64,000 bases of DNA from Cypionkella aquatica (GCF_030161095.1 NZ_BSPP01000007.1:62001-126000), one strand, 5' to 3'; counted from the stretch's first letter, positions 8,743 to 17,659 are shown. Notes: generated from the sequence alone by a model not told the origin. Numbers and translations: made by a program.

Positions 8743-10079
8743 CTCTTGACGACTTCCTTGCCGATCCCGCCAGCCGGTTTGCAACTGTGGCGATGGCCGA
8801 TACCAACGGGCTGTTGCGGGGTCAGATGGTCTCTGTTGGCAGCCTGAAGGGCATCGCACAGAACGGCATGGGCATGGCCCCGGCCCAATTGGCGCTGGAC
8901 CCGACCGATGCCATGCTGATCATGCCCGGCGTCAATGACGACAGCGGCGATTTCCACGATGACCCGCTGGTGCTTGACCCTGCCAGCGTGCGGCGTCTGC
9001 CATGGGCAAAGCCCGGCCATGATTTGCTGGTTCTGTCGAACTACACCGGCGCATCAGCACAGATGTGCCCGCGCTCGATCCTCAAATCGGTGCTGGCCCG
9101 CGCCGATGCCGGTGGGCTTGTGCCAAAATATGGCATGGAGCTGGAATATACCCTGTTTGATGAGACCCCGGAATCGGCGCGCGCCAAGGGGTATCGCAAC
9201 CTCAAGACCGCGACGCTGCATGCCAGCCACGATCTGATCATCTATCAGGTGGTGCAGACCGAATGGTATCAGGCTTTGGCCGAGATGTGTGAGCCTTTGG
9301 GCATCAACCTTGCCAAGATGCACGAAGAGATCGGCGGCGGGTTCATGGAGGCCTGCATTGCGGCGGGCACTGGTGTGGAGCCTGCTGACCAATTGGTATT
9401 GTTGAAGAATTTCATCCGCGCGCTGGCCTTGCGTCAGGGACGGTCTGTGACTTTCATGCCGCGCTGGAACGAGGAAGCCGACAGTCAATCCATTCATCTG
9501 CACGTCAGCATGAAGGATAAGTCCGGCACCTCGATCTTCCATGATGCGCGCGAAAAGAACGGCGTCAGCAAGACCTTCCGGCACTTCTTGGGTGGGCTGC
9601 AGAAATATGTCGGCGATTTGACCCTGATCTTTCAGCCCACGGTCAACTCTTACCGCCGATTTGCACCGGGCACCTTCGCCCCGCCCGGCCTGACTTGGGG
9701 CTATGAAAACCGCACGACCTGCTTCCGGCTGGTTGGCCATGATGCGGCAAGCTTGCGGGTCGAAAATCGTCTGCCGGGGGCCGATTGCAACCCGTATCTC
9801 AGCGCAGCCGCCACCATCGCGGCAGGCACCGCCGGTATCCTTGAGCAGATCGAGCCCGATCCCGAGACCATCGGTTCTGGCTATGCCCAAAAACCCGACC
9901 GCGACTTCGCCCGCTCTATGCCCGAAGCGATAGAGCGGCTGCGTGGCTCTGATTTCGCCAAAAACTGGCTGGGTGAGCGCTTCGTCGAAACCTTTACCGC
10001 CACGCGCCAATGCCAATACGACGAATTCCGCAAGAAAGTGCCGGATGTCGAATTGGCCCGCTTTTTCGATCTGGGATGA
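8739..10079 (+). CDS. Glutamine synthetase-like ligase (probable gamma-glutamyl-amine ligase)
   Basis: 446 residues of the glutamine synthetase superfamily: N-terminal beta-grasp (FATVAMADTNGLLRGQMV), then the catalytic part with KYGMELEYTLFD, MHEEIGGGFMEACI, ADQLVLLKNFIRALA, FMPRWN, a His pair in IHLHVSM, NSYRRFAPGTFAPPGLTWG and the ENRLPGADCNPYL loop. In catabolic operons such GS-like enzymes (PuuA, IpuC, aniline gamma-glutamylation enzymes) attach glutamate to amines; this sequence lacks the typical housekeeping GlnA setting. It starts inside the tetR stop (ATGA) and ends overlapping the reductase start. The amine or amide substrate is not predictable from sequence alone. Confidence 0.8.
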   Translation: MTLDDFLADPASRFATVAMADTNGLLRGQMVSVGSLKGIAQNGMGMAPAQLALDPTDAMLIMPGVNDDSGDFHDDPLVLDPASVRRLPWAKPGHDLLVLSNYTGASAQMCPRSILKSVLARADAGGLVPKYGMELEYTLFDETPESARAKGYRNLKTATLHASHDLIIYQVVQTEWYQALAEMCEPLGINLAKMHEEIGGGFMEACIAAGTGVEPADQLVLLKNFIRALALRQGRSVTFMPRWNEEADSQSIHLHVSMKDKSGTSIFHDAREKNGVSKTFRHFLGGLQKYVGDLTLIFQPTVNSYRRFAPGTFAPPGLTWGYENRTTCFRLVGHDAASLRVENRLPGADCNPYLSAAATIAAGTAGILEQIEPDPETIGSGYAQKPDRDFARSMPEAIERLRGSDFAKNWLGERFVETFTATRQCQYDEFRKKVPDVELARFFDLG

Positions 10080-10597
10080 CCGGTATGGAAAAAGCCGAAT
10101 TGCGCAAAGCCTTTGTGGAAGGCATGAGCCGCGCCGCGACCTTTGTTGCTGTGGCAACGACCGATGGCGAGGCCGGGCGTTTTGGCGTCACCATCTCATC
10201 GCTGACTTCGGTTTCTGCCGATGGGGATCATCCTTCGCTGTTGGCTTGTGTGCATCAGCTCAGCCCGGCCGCAACCGCGATCCTGAACAACCGCGCCTTC
10301 TGTGCCAATCTGCTGCATGAGGGCCAGCAAAGTCTGGCTGATCTGTTCGCAGGTCGCGCCAATGTCAGCGCCGAGTCGCGGTTCGATCACACCGACTGGG
10401 TCACCGGGCAAGGGGGCCAGCCTATCCTGACCGGAGCCACCGCAAGTTTTGAATGTACGCTGGCCACCGCCGTGCTGTGGGAAACCCATTACATCATCGT
10501 CGGCAAGGTCACGTCTGTCATCCTCTCTGAAGCACCCTCGGCTCTGCTTTATGGACAGCGGGCCTATCGGCGGGCGGTCAATCTGAGCGACGCCTAA
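10076..10597 (+). CDS. Flavin reductase family protein (HpaC-like)
   Basis: About 173 residues with the flavin_reduct fold: the N-terminal FVAVATTDGEAGRFGVTISS, SVSADGDHPSLLACV, LNNRAFCANLL, RFDHTDW and the C-terminal HYIIVGKVTSV. Such proteins supply reduced FMN or FAD to a partner monooxygenase, here most likely the acyl-CoA-dehydrogenase-fold protein at 5461. ATG 10076 overlaps the ligase stop in an ATGA; ATG 10085, 9 bp later and behind GGGA, is an alternative. The frame is open further upstream but those codons overlap the ligase gene. Confidence 0.82.
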   Translation: MTGMEKAELRKAFVEGMSRAATFVAVATTDGEAGRFGVTISSLTSVSADGDHPSLLACVHQLSPAATAILNNRAFCANLLHEGQQSLADLFAGRANVSAESRFDHTDWVTGQGGQPILTGATASFECTLATAVLWETHYIIVGKVTSVILSEAPSALLYGQRAYRRAVNLSDA

Positions 10598-10677
10598 GCG
10601 CGCAGCAAACTCGACCCTGGCGCAAAGCCAAGGGGCGCAACCAGAGATCCGTCACAGAAACGGACTCGACGACCAAC

Positions 10678-10692
10678 AAGGAGAATGGCGTG
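10678..10692 (+). promoter_or_regulatory. RBS deciding a GTG start, with an overlapping two-codon ATG minicistron
   Basis: AAGGAGA (10678-10684) is followed at once by ATG GCG TGA (10685-10693), which is too close for initiation and out of frame. The GTG at 10690, inside that minicistron and six bases beyond the GGAG, opens the permease frame and is best placed as the start. Confidence 0.6.
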
Positions 10693-12129
10693 ACCGACAG
10701 GACAACATCCGGGGCAAATACGCTCCGCAAGAATTCGCTGGGGCTGATTGCGGTGACTTTCATGGTCATCTCGGCAGCGGCCCCGCTGACCGGGGTTGCA
10801 GGGGCGATGCCGCTGGCCTTTCTGCTGGGCAACGGGTCGGGCGTGCCCCTGACCTTCGCCTTGCTGACGCTGGTGATGCTGGCATTTGCCGTGGGCTATG
10901 TCGCAATGAGCCGCCATGTCACCAATGCGGGGGCCTTTTACGCCTATGCCGCGCGGGGTTTGGGCGGCGGCGCGGGCGGGGCTGTGTCGATCGTCGCCGT
11001 TGTGGCCTATAATGCGATGCAGTTCGGCCTGATCGGCCTCTTTGGTGGGATTACCGCCGGGGTGTTCGGCGGGCTGGGGCTGGTTCTGCCCTGGTATGTC
11101 TGGAGCCTGATCGCCGTGCTTTTGGTCGGCATTCTTGGCTATCGGCAGGTCGATCTGTCAGCCAAGGTGCTGGTGGTGCTGGTCGGGCTGGAGTATCTGA
11201 TCGTGCTGATTGTCGATGCGGCTATTCTGATGAAAGGCGGGCCTGCAGGCACCACGGCACCGCTCTTTGATTTTGCGGCGCTCAATTCCGGATCGCTTAC
11301 AGCGGCCGTTCTGTTCTGCTTGGGCTCTTTCATCGGGATTGAAGCGACGACGATCTATGGGGAAGAGGCCCGAGATCCCGAAGTGACGATCCCCCGTGCA
11401 ACCTATCTGGCGGTTGTGCTGATTGGCGTTTTTTTCATCTTCACCACATGGCTGATGGTCAAGGCGGTAGGGTCAGAGAACCTTCTGCCGACGCTGGGCG
11501 GGATGAGCGATCCGACCGCCTTTTTCTTTGATCTGACCGGGCAATATGTCGGCGGCACTGCGGCGAATATTGCCGGGCTGCTCTTGGTCTCTAGCCTCTT
11601 TGCGGCCCTTTCTGCCTTTCACAACTATGTGGCGCGCTACACCTATGTTGCCGGGCGCGAGGGGCTGCTTCCTGCCGTGTTTGGGCGCACCCATGATGCG
11701 CATCAAAGCCCGCATATCGGCTCTGTGGCGCAGACCATTGGCTCGCTGGTCGTGCTGGCGATCTTTGCCGCCCTTGGGCTGGATCCGGTGTTGCAGATGT
11801 TTACTTGGGTGGCTCAGGTTGGCACTTTGGGTGTGGTGTTGATGATGGCAGTGACTTCGGTATCCGTGATCGCGTTCTTTCGCAAAAATGGCGGTGGGCC
11901 GGTGCTTTCAACCCTGCTGCTGCCGGCGATCTCGGCGGTGATCATGTTGGCGCTGTTTGTCTATATCTTCCTGAATTTCGGAGATTTGACTGGAACGGCA
12001 GGCGGCTCGCTTGGATGGATCCTGCCGGGGCTTATTCCTCTTGGCGCTGCCATCGGTTGGCTCTTGTCGGCGCGGCTGAAGTCGCGTGACCCCACGGCCT
12101 ACAAGATGCTGGGCCAAAATCGGATTTAA
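10690..12129 (+). CDS. APC family amino acid/amine permease
   Basis: 479 residues with about 12 hydrophobic segments and the usual N-terminal signature of the amino acid-polyamine-organocation superfamily (LGLIAVTFMVISAAAPLTGV, then FAVGYVAMSRHVTNAGAFYAY). FIGIEATTIYGEEARDPEVTIPRAT is the conserved TM6-TM7 loop region. It is the last gene of the operon, 92 bp after the flavin reductase, and is probably the uptake system for the compound degraded. It starts with GTG. A strong intrinsic terminator follows. Substrate unknown; members range from amino acids to amines such as ethanolamine or putrescine. Confidence 0.88.
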   Translation: MTDRTTSGANTLRKNSLGLIAVTFMVISAAAPLTGVAGAMPLAFLLGNGSGVPLTFALLTLVMLAFAVGYVAMSRHVTNAGAFYAYAARGLGGGAGGAVSIVAVVAYNAMQFGLIGLFGGITAGVFGGLGLVLPWYVWSLIAVLLVGILGYRQVDLSAKVLVVLVGLEYLIVLIVDAAILMKGGPAGTTAPLFDFAALNSGSLTAAVLFCLGSFIGIEATTIYGEEARDPEVTIPRATYLAVVLIGVFFIFTTWLMVKAVGSENLLPTLGGMSDPTAFFFDLTGQYVGGTAANIAGLLLVSSLFAALSAFHNYVARYTYVAGREGLLPAVFGRTHDAHQSPHIGSVAQTIGSLVVLAIFAALGLDPVLQMFTWVAQVGTLGVVLMMAVTSVSVIAFFRKNGGGPVLSTLLLPAISAVIMLALFVYIFLNFGDLTGTAGGSLGWILPGLIPLGAAIGWLLSARLKSRDPTAYKMLGQNRI

Positions 12130-12143
12130 GCTTGGCCGAAAAC

Positions 12144-12178
12144 AAAAGGCAGAGCAGCAGCGCTGCTCTGCCTTTTTT
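12144..12178 (+). terminator. Intrinsic terminator of the catabolic operon
   Basis: Perfect 11-bp stem GGCAGAGCAGC/GCTGCTCTGCC (12148-12158 and 12162-12172) with a 3-base loop, preceded by AAAA and followed by six T. The flanking A and T runs also make it usable from the opposite strand for guaD. Confidence 0.93.
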
Positions 12179-12305
12179 ATCTGCGTTGTCGGGCTCGCTT
12201 CGGAACTCTGGCTTGTCACCCAGATAGACCGACAAAACCTCGGCAAACAGCGTTTGGGTCAAGCTGCGCGTGCGCTTGGGTTGCTTGGCCCATTCCAAAG
12301 CCACG

Positions 12306-13583
12306 CTATGCGCTGGCTTTGCCGCCGATCCATGTTGCCCGAATGGCGCGGTCGTCGCCCAGCATGATGCTGGGGAAAATCGCTTGCCAGATGTCGGCGG
12401 CGCGGCGGGTGGCTTGTTCGATGGCGGGGGTGGATTGCAGGTTCAGGATGGTCAGATCGGCCTCCATCCCCGGCGCGATATTGCCGATCTGGTGTTCGGC
12501 ATGCAGGGCGCGGGCTGACCCCACGGTGGCAAGCCACCAAAGCTGGCTGGGGTGCAGGGCTTGGCCGCGCAATTGGCCGACCTCATAAGCGGCGGCCATG
12601 GTGTGCAGCATCGAAAACGACGACCCACCACCGGTGTCGGTGGCAAGGCCAACGCGCAGCTTGCGCGCAAGCGCCATGTCAAACAGCCCCGATCCGATAA
12701 AGGTGTTCGAGGTCGGGCAGTGCACAAGCGAAGCCCCGGCCTCAATCAAGCGGTCTTTCTCGCGCGCGGACAAATGGATGGCGTGGCCGTAGACGGCCCC
12801 TTCGCGCAGCAGGCCCTGCGCCTCATAGGTATCAAGGTAGCCGCGCGATTGCGGAAACAGCTCTTTCACCCAAGCTATTTCGTCGACCTGCTCGGACAGA
12901 TGGGTTTGCATCAGGCAGTCCGGGTGCTCTCGCCACAGTTGGCCCATCGCGGCGAGCTGTTCAGGGGTCGAGGTTGGTGAGAATCGCGGGGTGATCACAT
13001 AGGACAGCCGATCTTGGCCATGCCACTTTTGCAGCAGGCGTTTGCTGTCATCATAGCCCGATTGCACGGTATCGCGCAGGCCATCAGGCGCATTGCGGTC
13101 CATGCAGGTTTTGCCCGCAAATGCACGCAAGCCCCGGCTTTGGGCAGCGGTGAAGAACGCGTCGACGGACTCCGGGTGGATGGTGGCATAGCTGCACATC
13201 GACGTGGTGCCATGCGCCAGCGCCAGATCAAGGTAGCGGTTAGCCACCTCATCGGCATAGGCGCGGTCGGCAAAGCGCATCTCCTCGGGGAAGGTATAGC
13301 TGTTCAGCCAATCAATCAGCCGCTTGCCCCAGGATGCGATGATCGCGGTTTGCGGATAATGCACATGCGCGTCGATAAACCCCGCCGAGATCAGGCAGCG
13401 CCCATAATCGGTGATGCAGGCTTGCGGATAGGCAGCGCGGATCGCATCCGCCGGACCAACGGCGGCAATCTTGCCGTTTTCAATCGCAACCGCGCCAAAG
13501 CTTTCATGGCGCGCGGCCTCCGGGCCCTCCACAAAGGGATCACCTGCAAAGCACAGCACTTGCCCCAGAAGAATGTCGGTCAT
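12306..13583 (-). CDS. guaD: Guanine deaminase
   Basis: GuaD hydrolyses guanine to xanthine and ammonia in purine catabolism. The 425-residue amidohydrolase has the metal-binding HVHYPQ motif near residue 67, AHGTTSMCSYATIH, the substrate-binding PRFSPT, the QTHLSE metal ligand, HAIHL and the guanine-deaminase-specific CPTSNTFIGSGLFD, then the last metal ligand in ATDTGGG. Two ATGs are possible (13589 and 13583); GGAG lies 8 bases before 13583, which fits better. It is convergent with the upstream operon and about 130 bp from its terminator, so it may be independent, although both concern N-rich compounds. Confidence 0.92.
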   Translation of the reverse strand: MTDILLGQVLCFAGDPFVEGPEAARHESFGAVAIENGKIAAVGPADAIRAAYPQACITDYGRCLISAGFIDAHVHYPQTAIIASWGKRLIDWLNSYTFPEEMRFADRAYADEVANRYLDLALAHGTTSMCSYATIHPESVDAFFTAAQSRGLRAFAGKTCMDRNAPDGLRDTVQSGYDDSKRLLQKWHGQDRLSYVITPRFSPTSTPEQLAAMGQLWREHPDCLMQTHLSEQVDEIAWVKELFPQSRGYLDTYEAQGLLREGAVYGHAIHLSAREKDRLIEAGASLVHCPTSNTFIGSGLFDMALARKLRVGLATDTGGGSSFSMLHTMAAAYEVGQLRGQALHPSQLWWLATVGSARALHAEHQIGNIAPGMEADLTILNLQSTPAIEQATRRAADIWQAIFPSIMLGDDRAIRATWIGGKASA

Positions 13584-13654
13584 TCGCATACTCCGCTTGC
13601 CAAACCCTGTTAGACTATAGGCTTATGGCGTTCAGGTAAATTTCCGCATCCCCC

Positions 13655-13671
13655 CTGTTTCCTTGAAACAG
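13655..13671 (+). promoter_or_regulatory. Hairpin in the mgtE leader
   Basis: CTGTTTC-CTT-GAAACAG (7-bp perfect stem) sits about 30 bp before the mgtE start and is followed by CTTTCTG. It could be a terminator-like attenuator or an operator. Its role is unknown; no M-box-type riboswitch is recognisable. Confidence 0.35.
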
Positions 13672-13703
13672 CTTTCTGTAAGCAAGCGGCAAAGGAGTGC
13701 AAC

Positions 13704-15074
13704 ATGGCGGAAAATCTGGCAGTTATGGACGAAGACGAAGTCCACGCCGACCGCGTGGCCGCAATTCTTGATGCGGTTGAGGCCGAGGATGCCGCCCGCA
13801 TCACCGAGTTGATGGAGCCGTTGCACGCCGCCGATATTGCCGATGTGCTGGAACAGATCGGCTCGGGCGCCCGCCGCGCGCTGCTGGCGTTGTGGTCGGG
13901 CGAGATTGACGGCGAAATCCTGTCCGAGATTGACGAATCGATCCGCGAAGAGGTGATCGAATCGCTGCCACATTCGGTTGTTGCCGAAGCCATGCGCGAG
14001 CTGGATACCGATGATGTCGTCGATATTCTGGAAGACCTTGACCTGCCGCAACAGGGCCTGATCCTTGATGCGCTAGAGGATGTCGACCGCATCGCAGTGC
14101 AGCAGGCGATGGGCTACCCCGAGGAATCCGCGGGCCGCCTGATGCAGCGCGAAGTGGTTGTCGCACCCGAGCATTGGACGGTGGGCGAGGCGATTGATTA
14201 TCTGCGCGAAACCCCGCATCTGCCTGATCAGTTCTATCATGTGATTTTGGTTGATCCGCGCATGAAACCAACGGGTTATGTGACCTTGGGGCGGTTGTTG
14301 TCGAGCAGGCGCGATGTGCTGTTGCGCGACATTCTGGAAGACAGTTTCCGCACGATTCCGGCGACGGAATCCGAGGCTGATGTGGCCTATATGTTCAACC
14401 AGTATCACTTGATCTCGACCCCGGTGGTCGATGTGACCGGGCGCTTGGTTGGCGTGATCACCATTGATGATGCCATGAACGTGCTGGACGAAGAACACGA
14501 ACAGGACATGCTGCGACTGGCGGGCGTTGGCGACGAATCCAGTCTTTCGGACGGGGTTTGGGCGACAGCAAAGCAGCGCTTGCCGTGGCTGGTGGTGAAC
14601 CTGTTTACGGCGTCGATCAGTGCTTTTGTGATCTCGCGGTTTGAGAGCACGATTGCGTCTTTGGTGACCTTGGCGGCACTGATGCCGATTGTGGCGTCAA
14701 CTGGTGGGATTGCGGGCACGCAGTCGCTGGCGGTGGCGGTACGCGCACTGGCGACACGGAGTTTGACCTCTGCCAACGCCAAGCGGGTGGTTTTGCGCGA
14801 ATTGGTCGGCGGATTGCTGAATGGGCTGGCCTTGGCCTGTCTGCTGGGTCTGGCCGGGACGCTGATCTTTGGCGATTGGAAGCTGGGGCTGGTATTGGGG
14901 GCGGCGATGATCACCAATCAACTGGTGGCCGCGATGGGCGGGGTGCTGGTGCCCTTGGGCCTGCATCGCTTAAAGCTGGATCCGGCCTTGGCCTCGGGGA
15001 CGTTTGTGACCACGCTGACCGACGTGCTGGGCTATTTGGCGTTCCTGGGGCTGGCAAGCATGGTGTTGTTATGA
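13704..15074 (+). CDS. mgtE: Magnesium transporter MgtE
   Basis: 456 residues, normal length for MgtE, the Mg2+-gated Mg2+ channel of the inner membrane. Order seen: cytosolic N-domain of short helical repeats (residues about 5-130, LMEPLHAADIADVLEQIG), CBS pair (about 135-255, PDQFYHVILVDPRMKPTGYVTL and HLISTPVVDVTGRLVGVITI), plug helix, then five membrane helices (285-456) with the characteristic ALMPIVASTGGIAGTQSLAV and NGLALACLLGLAGT. ATG 13704 follows AAAGGAG. Its stop overlaps the start of the next gene. Confidence 0.95.
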   Translation: MAENLAVMDEDEVHADRVAAILDAVEAEDAARITELMEPLHAADIADVLEQIGSGARRALLALWSGEIDGEILSEIDESIREEVIESLPHSVVAEAMRELDTDDVVDILEDLDLPQQGLILDALEDVDRIAVQQAMGYPEESAGRLMQREVVVAPEHWTVGEAIDYLRETPHLPDQFYHVILVDPRMKPTGYVTLGRLLSSRRDVLLRDILEDSFRTIPATESEADVAYMFNQYHLISTPVVDVTGRLVGVITIDDAMNVLDEEHEQDMLRLAGVGDESSLSDGVWATAKQRLPWLVVNLFTASISAFVISRFESTIASLVTLAALMPIVASTGGIAGTQSLAVAVRALATRSLTSANAKRVVLRELVGGLLNGLALACLLGLAGTLIFGDWKLGLVLGAAMITNQLVAAMGGVLVPLGLHRLKLDPALASGTFVTTLTDVLGYLAFLGLASMVLL

Positions 15075-15610
15075 TGGATAAATCCGAGGCCCGCAAAGCA
15101 GCGTTTGCCGCGCGCAAGCTGGCGTTTGCTGCAGGGCAGGGGCAGGCGGGCGAGATTTTGGCCGATGTTCTCGCAGAGCACCGGGGCCGGGCTTTGGCCG
15201 GATATATGGCAATGCGCACCGAAGCCGATCCGATGGCTGCGATGTTGGCGCATCAGGGGCCGGTCTGCGTGCCGGTGATCGTGGCGCAGGGGCAGGCTTT
15301 GCGGTTTCGCGAATGGTCGCCCGGCTGTGCGATGGAATTGGGGGCGTTTGGTGCCATGATCCCAGCCGAGGGCGCGTGGATTGAACCCGAGGTGCTGATC
15401 GTGCCGCTGGTGGGTTTTGACGCGCGCGGGTTTCGCTTGGGCTACGGCGGCGGTTTTTATGACCGCACCCTGCAAGGCTTGCGCGCCAAGCGCGCGACCT
15501 TGGCGGTGGGGTTCGGGTTTTCCGGGCAGGAATTGGCCGAAGTGCCGATTGATGAATTCGATCAGCGATTGGATCTGATGGTGACCGAAGCAGGGGTGCG
15601 GCGATTTTAG
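15071..15610 (+). CDS. 5-formyltetrahydrofolate cyclo-ligase
   Basis: The enzyme (MTHFS/YgfA type) converts 5-formyl-THF to 5,10-methenyl-THF with ATP. The 179-residue product carries the N-terminal basic helix (KSEARKAAFAARKLAF) and the diagnostic ATP-binding GYGGGFYDRTL, with PLVGFDARGFRLG before it and the C-terminal PIDEFDQRLDLMVTE. The start ATG 15071 overlaps the mgtE stop (ATGA), implying coupling; a second ATG follows immediately. The open frame further upstream is inside mgtE. It normally sits next to the 6S RNA gene in many proteobacteria, but I see no 6S RNA here. Confidence 0.9.
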   Translation: MMDKSEARKAAFAARKLAFAAGQGQAGEILADVLAEHRGRALAGYMAMRTEADPMAAMLAHQGPVCVPVIVAQGQALRFREWSPGCAMELGAFGAMIPAEGAWIEPEVLIVPLVGFDARGFRLGYGGGFYDRTLQGLRAKRATLAVGFGFSGQELAEVPIDEFDQRLDLMVTEAGVRRF

Positions 15611-15721
15611 GGGGCGCTTGGGGCTGGCCGCTGGGGTTTCACACCCCAGACCCCGTGGAATATTTGCGCCAGTATGAAAGCAAATTTTACTCAAATTGTT
15701 CCGAGTTTTGAATCCGCTCAA

Positions 15722-15746
15722 CCCTGATCGCGGTTGGCGATCAGGG
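15722..15746. terminator. Inverted repeat between convergent genes, possible terminator
   Basis: CCCTGATCGC and GCGATCAGGG (15722-15731, 15737-15746) form a perfect 10-bp stem with a 5-base loop, located between the cyclo-ligase stop and the end of the Tad locus. There is no T-run on either strand, so termination is only inferred from position. Confidence 0.5.
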
Positions 15747-15774
15747 GAAATTTAGGGTGTCGATCAATCTGATC

Positions 15775-17091
15775 TTATTTGGCGATGGTTTCCTGTTTTA
15801 CGAACATGTTGCTCCAGGCGCGTTCCATCAATTCGGGGGTCATTTGATAGGGGATACCCTCAAACTCGCAAACCGCGATCATCTGATCAATCAGGAAGGT
15901 CGGCTGGTAGTTGGCGAAGTTGTTGGCAATCGTCGGATATTTCGATTTCAGCATGTAGATCAGCGTCGCCTCGTCCAGCGGCACTTTCTTTTTCTTGGCG
16001 ACCATGGCGAAGATTTTCAGGAACATTTCCTGATTGGGGCCATCAATCTTGATCTTGAAGAAAATCCGGCGCAAAGCCGCACCGTCGAAGATCTCATTCG
16101 GGTGGAAGTTGGTTGAAAAGATCACCAGCGTGTCGAACGGCACAGTGAATTTCTCGCCCGATTGCAGCGCCAGAATATCGCGGGATTCTTCCAGTGGCAC
16201 GATCCAGCGGTTGACGAGCTTCTGCGGCGGCTCTGCCTGACGGCCCAAATCGTCGACGATGAAAATGCCGCCCGAGGCTTTCAGCTGCAGCGGGGCCTGA
16301 TAGGTGCGCGCGGTCGGGTTGTATTTCAGATCGAGCATATCCAGCGTCAGTTCGCCGCCGGTGATCACGGAAGGACGCTCGCAATAGACATAGCGGTTGT
16401 CATAGCGGTTGCCACTGCGGCGCAAAGCGTTGGGGTCGTCAACGGATTCTTCGGCGGAAGAATGGACGATTGGATCGAAAACGGTGATCACCTGACCGGA
16501 ATATTCGATCGCACGCGGGATGTAGATCTTATCCCCCAAAGCGGCACGGATGCCGTTGGAGATCGAGGATTTGCCATTGCCCGGCGGGCCATACATCAGG
16601 ATTGAACGACCCGAGGTGACGGCGGGACCAAGATTAGAGATCAGATCGGGCGGCAGGATCAGATGGCCCATGCCCTTCATCAGCTCGGGCCTTGTGAGCT
16701 TGATGTCGCGCACCGATTGGCGTTTCATCTGCGCCGAATAGGCGGCCAGCGGCACCGGCAAAGCGCCGTAGTATTCCGATTGCGACAAAGCATCCAACGC
16801 ACGGGATTTGCCCGCATCTGTCAGCTGATAACCCATCTCATTGCTGGTGCTTGTCGCGTTCAGCGTGCCTTTGGCTTCCAGCAGACGCTGTTGGCGGGCA
16901 GCGTCGATCAATTGCTGGGTCAGCACCACCGGCAGGCTGATGGCGCGCGACAGATCCGAGACCAGATCAAGGTTCATCCTGAACATGGTTTTCAGCAGAA
17001 TATCGCGCATCATGACCGAGCTCAGGCCAGTTTCGGCCAAGCTTTTCGGTTGCTGCGGGGCTTGCACCCCCATCGGCACTTGCATGTTCAT
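15775..17091 (-). CDS. Tad-locus AAA family ATPase
   Basis: 438 residues. Residues about 20-120 are a helical N-domain; the AAA module follows with Walker A GPPGNGKSS (about 170), Walker B GGIFIVDDLGRQ and a sensor-type IFSTNFHP, then RRIFFKIKIDGP. AAA ATPases of this type occur regularly at Flp/Tad pilus loci of Rhodobacteraceae, but their task in pilus assembly is not established. It is the last gene of the leftward Tad cluster, 60 bp from cpaA. An N-terminal Met pair (MNM) leaves the exact start uncertain by two codons. Confidence 0.8.
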   Translation of the reverse strand: MNMQVPMGVQAPQQPKSLAETGLSSVMMRDILLKTMFRMNLDLVSDLSRAISLPVVLTQQLIDAARQQRLLEAKGTLNATSTSNEMGYQLTDAGKSRALDALSQSEYYGALPVPLAAYSAQMKRQSVRDIKLTRPELMKGMGHLILPPDLISNLGPAVTSGRSILMYGPPGNGKSSISNGIRAALGDKIYIPRAIEYSGQVITVFDPIVHSSAEESVDDPNALRRSGNRYDNRYVYCERPSVITGGELTLDMLDLKYNPTARTYQAPLQLKASGGIFIVDDLGRQAEPPQKLVNRWIVPLEESRDILALQSGEKFTVPFDTLVIFSTNFHPNEIFDGAALRRIFFKIKIDGPNQEMFLKIFAMVAKKKKVPLDEATLIYMLKSKYPTIANNFANYQPTFLIDQMIAVCEFEGIPYQMTPELMERAWSNMFVKQETIAK

Positions 17092-17151
17092 CGGCGCACC
17101 TTTGGCTGGTCATGGGCAGCATTGTGCCCAAGCGTTCAACAAAGGTTTGGC

Positions 17152-17658
17152 TTAGAAAAGCGGCAAGAGTGCGGCCAAAAGAAAGAAGATCAGTGTTCCT
17201 GACAGCGCCAGCCCCATCGGAAAATCTTTATGCGTCCAGCTTTGCCAATCGGTCGTGGCGGCGCGGAACGGCGGGATCAGGCGGGCAAGGCGGTGGGCGG
17301 CGAAGGCCCCCAAAAGGCAGGCGGCATACAGCCCCAGCACAAAGCGGATATCGGCATGGATGAACAAAGGCGCCATCGCAGCGGCGAATTTCGCATCGCC
17401 CGCACCAACCGCACCGGCTGCGTTCAAGATAAACCCTGCGACCAGCACGCAAGCCGCCAACGCCCAGCCCCACAGCCATGCTTTGAACGGCAGCAGACCG
17501 CACAGCACCACAATCAACCCCAGCACCAGCCACAGCGCAAGCATGGCCAAGCCAGCTTTGTTGGGGATTTTCATGAATTTCATATCGCTCCACGACACCC
17601 AAAGAGCGATGGCAAAGCAGAATGGCAAAAAGATCAGCGCGACGAGCGGTGCGATCAT
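17152..17658 (-). CDS. cpaA: Prepilin peptidase CpaA/TadV
   Basis: 168 residues with about five to six membrane segments. The two catalytic Asp of A24 prepilin peptidases are in WSDMKFMKIPN and GAGDAKFAAA (the GxGD motif). The protein has the short form without the N-methylase domain, as usual for TadV. It would cleave the Flp prepilins encoded upstream. The start is 1 bp after the end of the TPR lipoprotein gene. Confidence 0.92.
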   Translation of the reverse strand: MIAPLVALIFLPFCFAIALWVSWSDMKFMKIPNKAGLAMLALWLVLGLIVVLCGLLPFKAWLWGWALAACVLVAGFILNAAGAVGAGDAKFAAAMAPLFIHADIRFVLGLYAACLLGAFAAHRLARLIPPFRAATTDWQSWTHKDFPMGLALSGTLIFFLLAALLPLF

Positions 17659-17659
17659 G

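Noticed and set aside
4390-12129. Complete nicotinate (nic) pathway
   Set aside because: Only the NicX-like enzyme agrees. No NicA, NicC, NicF or NicE equivalents are present in the window.
12180-12305. Small gene between the terminator and guaD
   Set aside because: Frames on both strands exist but none has a good start signal or recognisable motif within these 126 bp.
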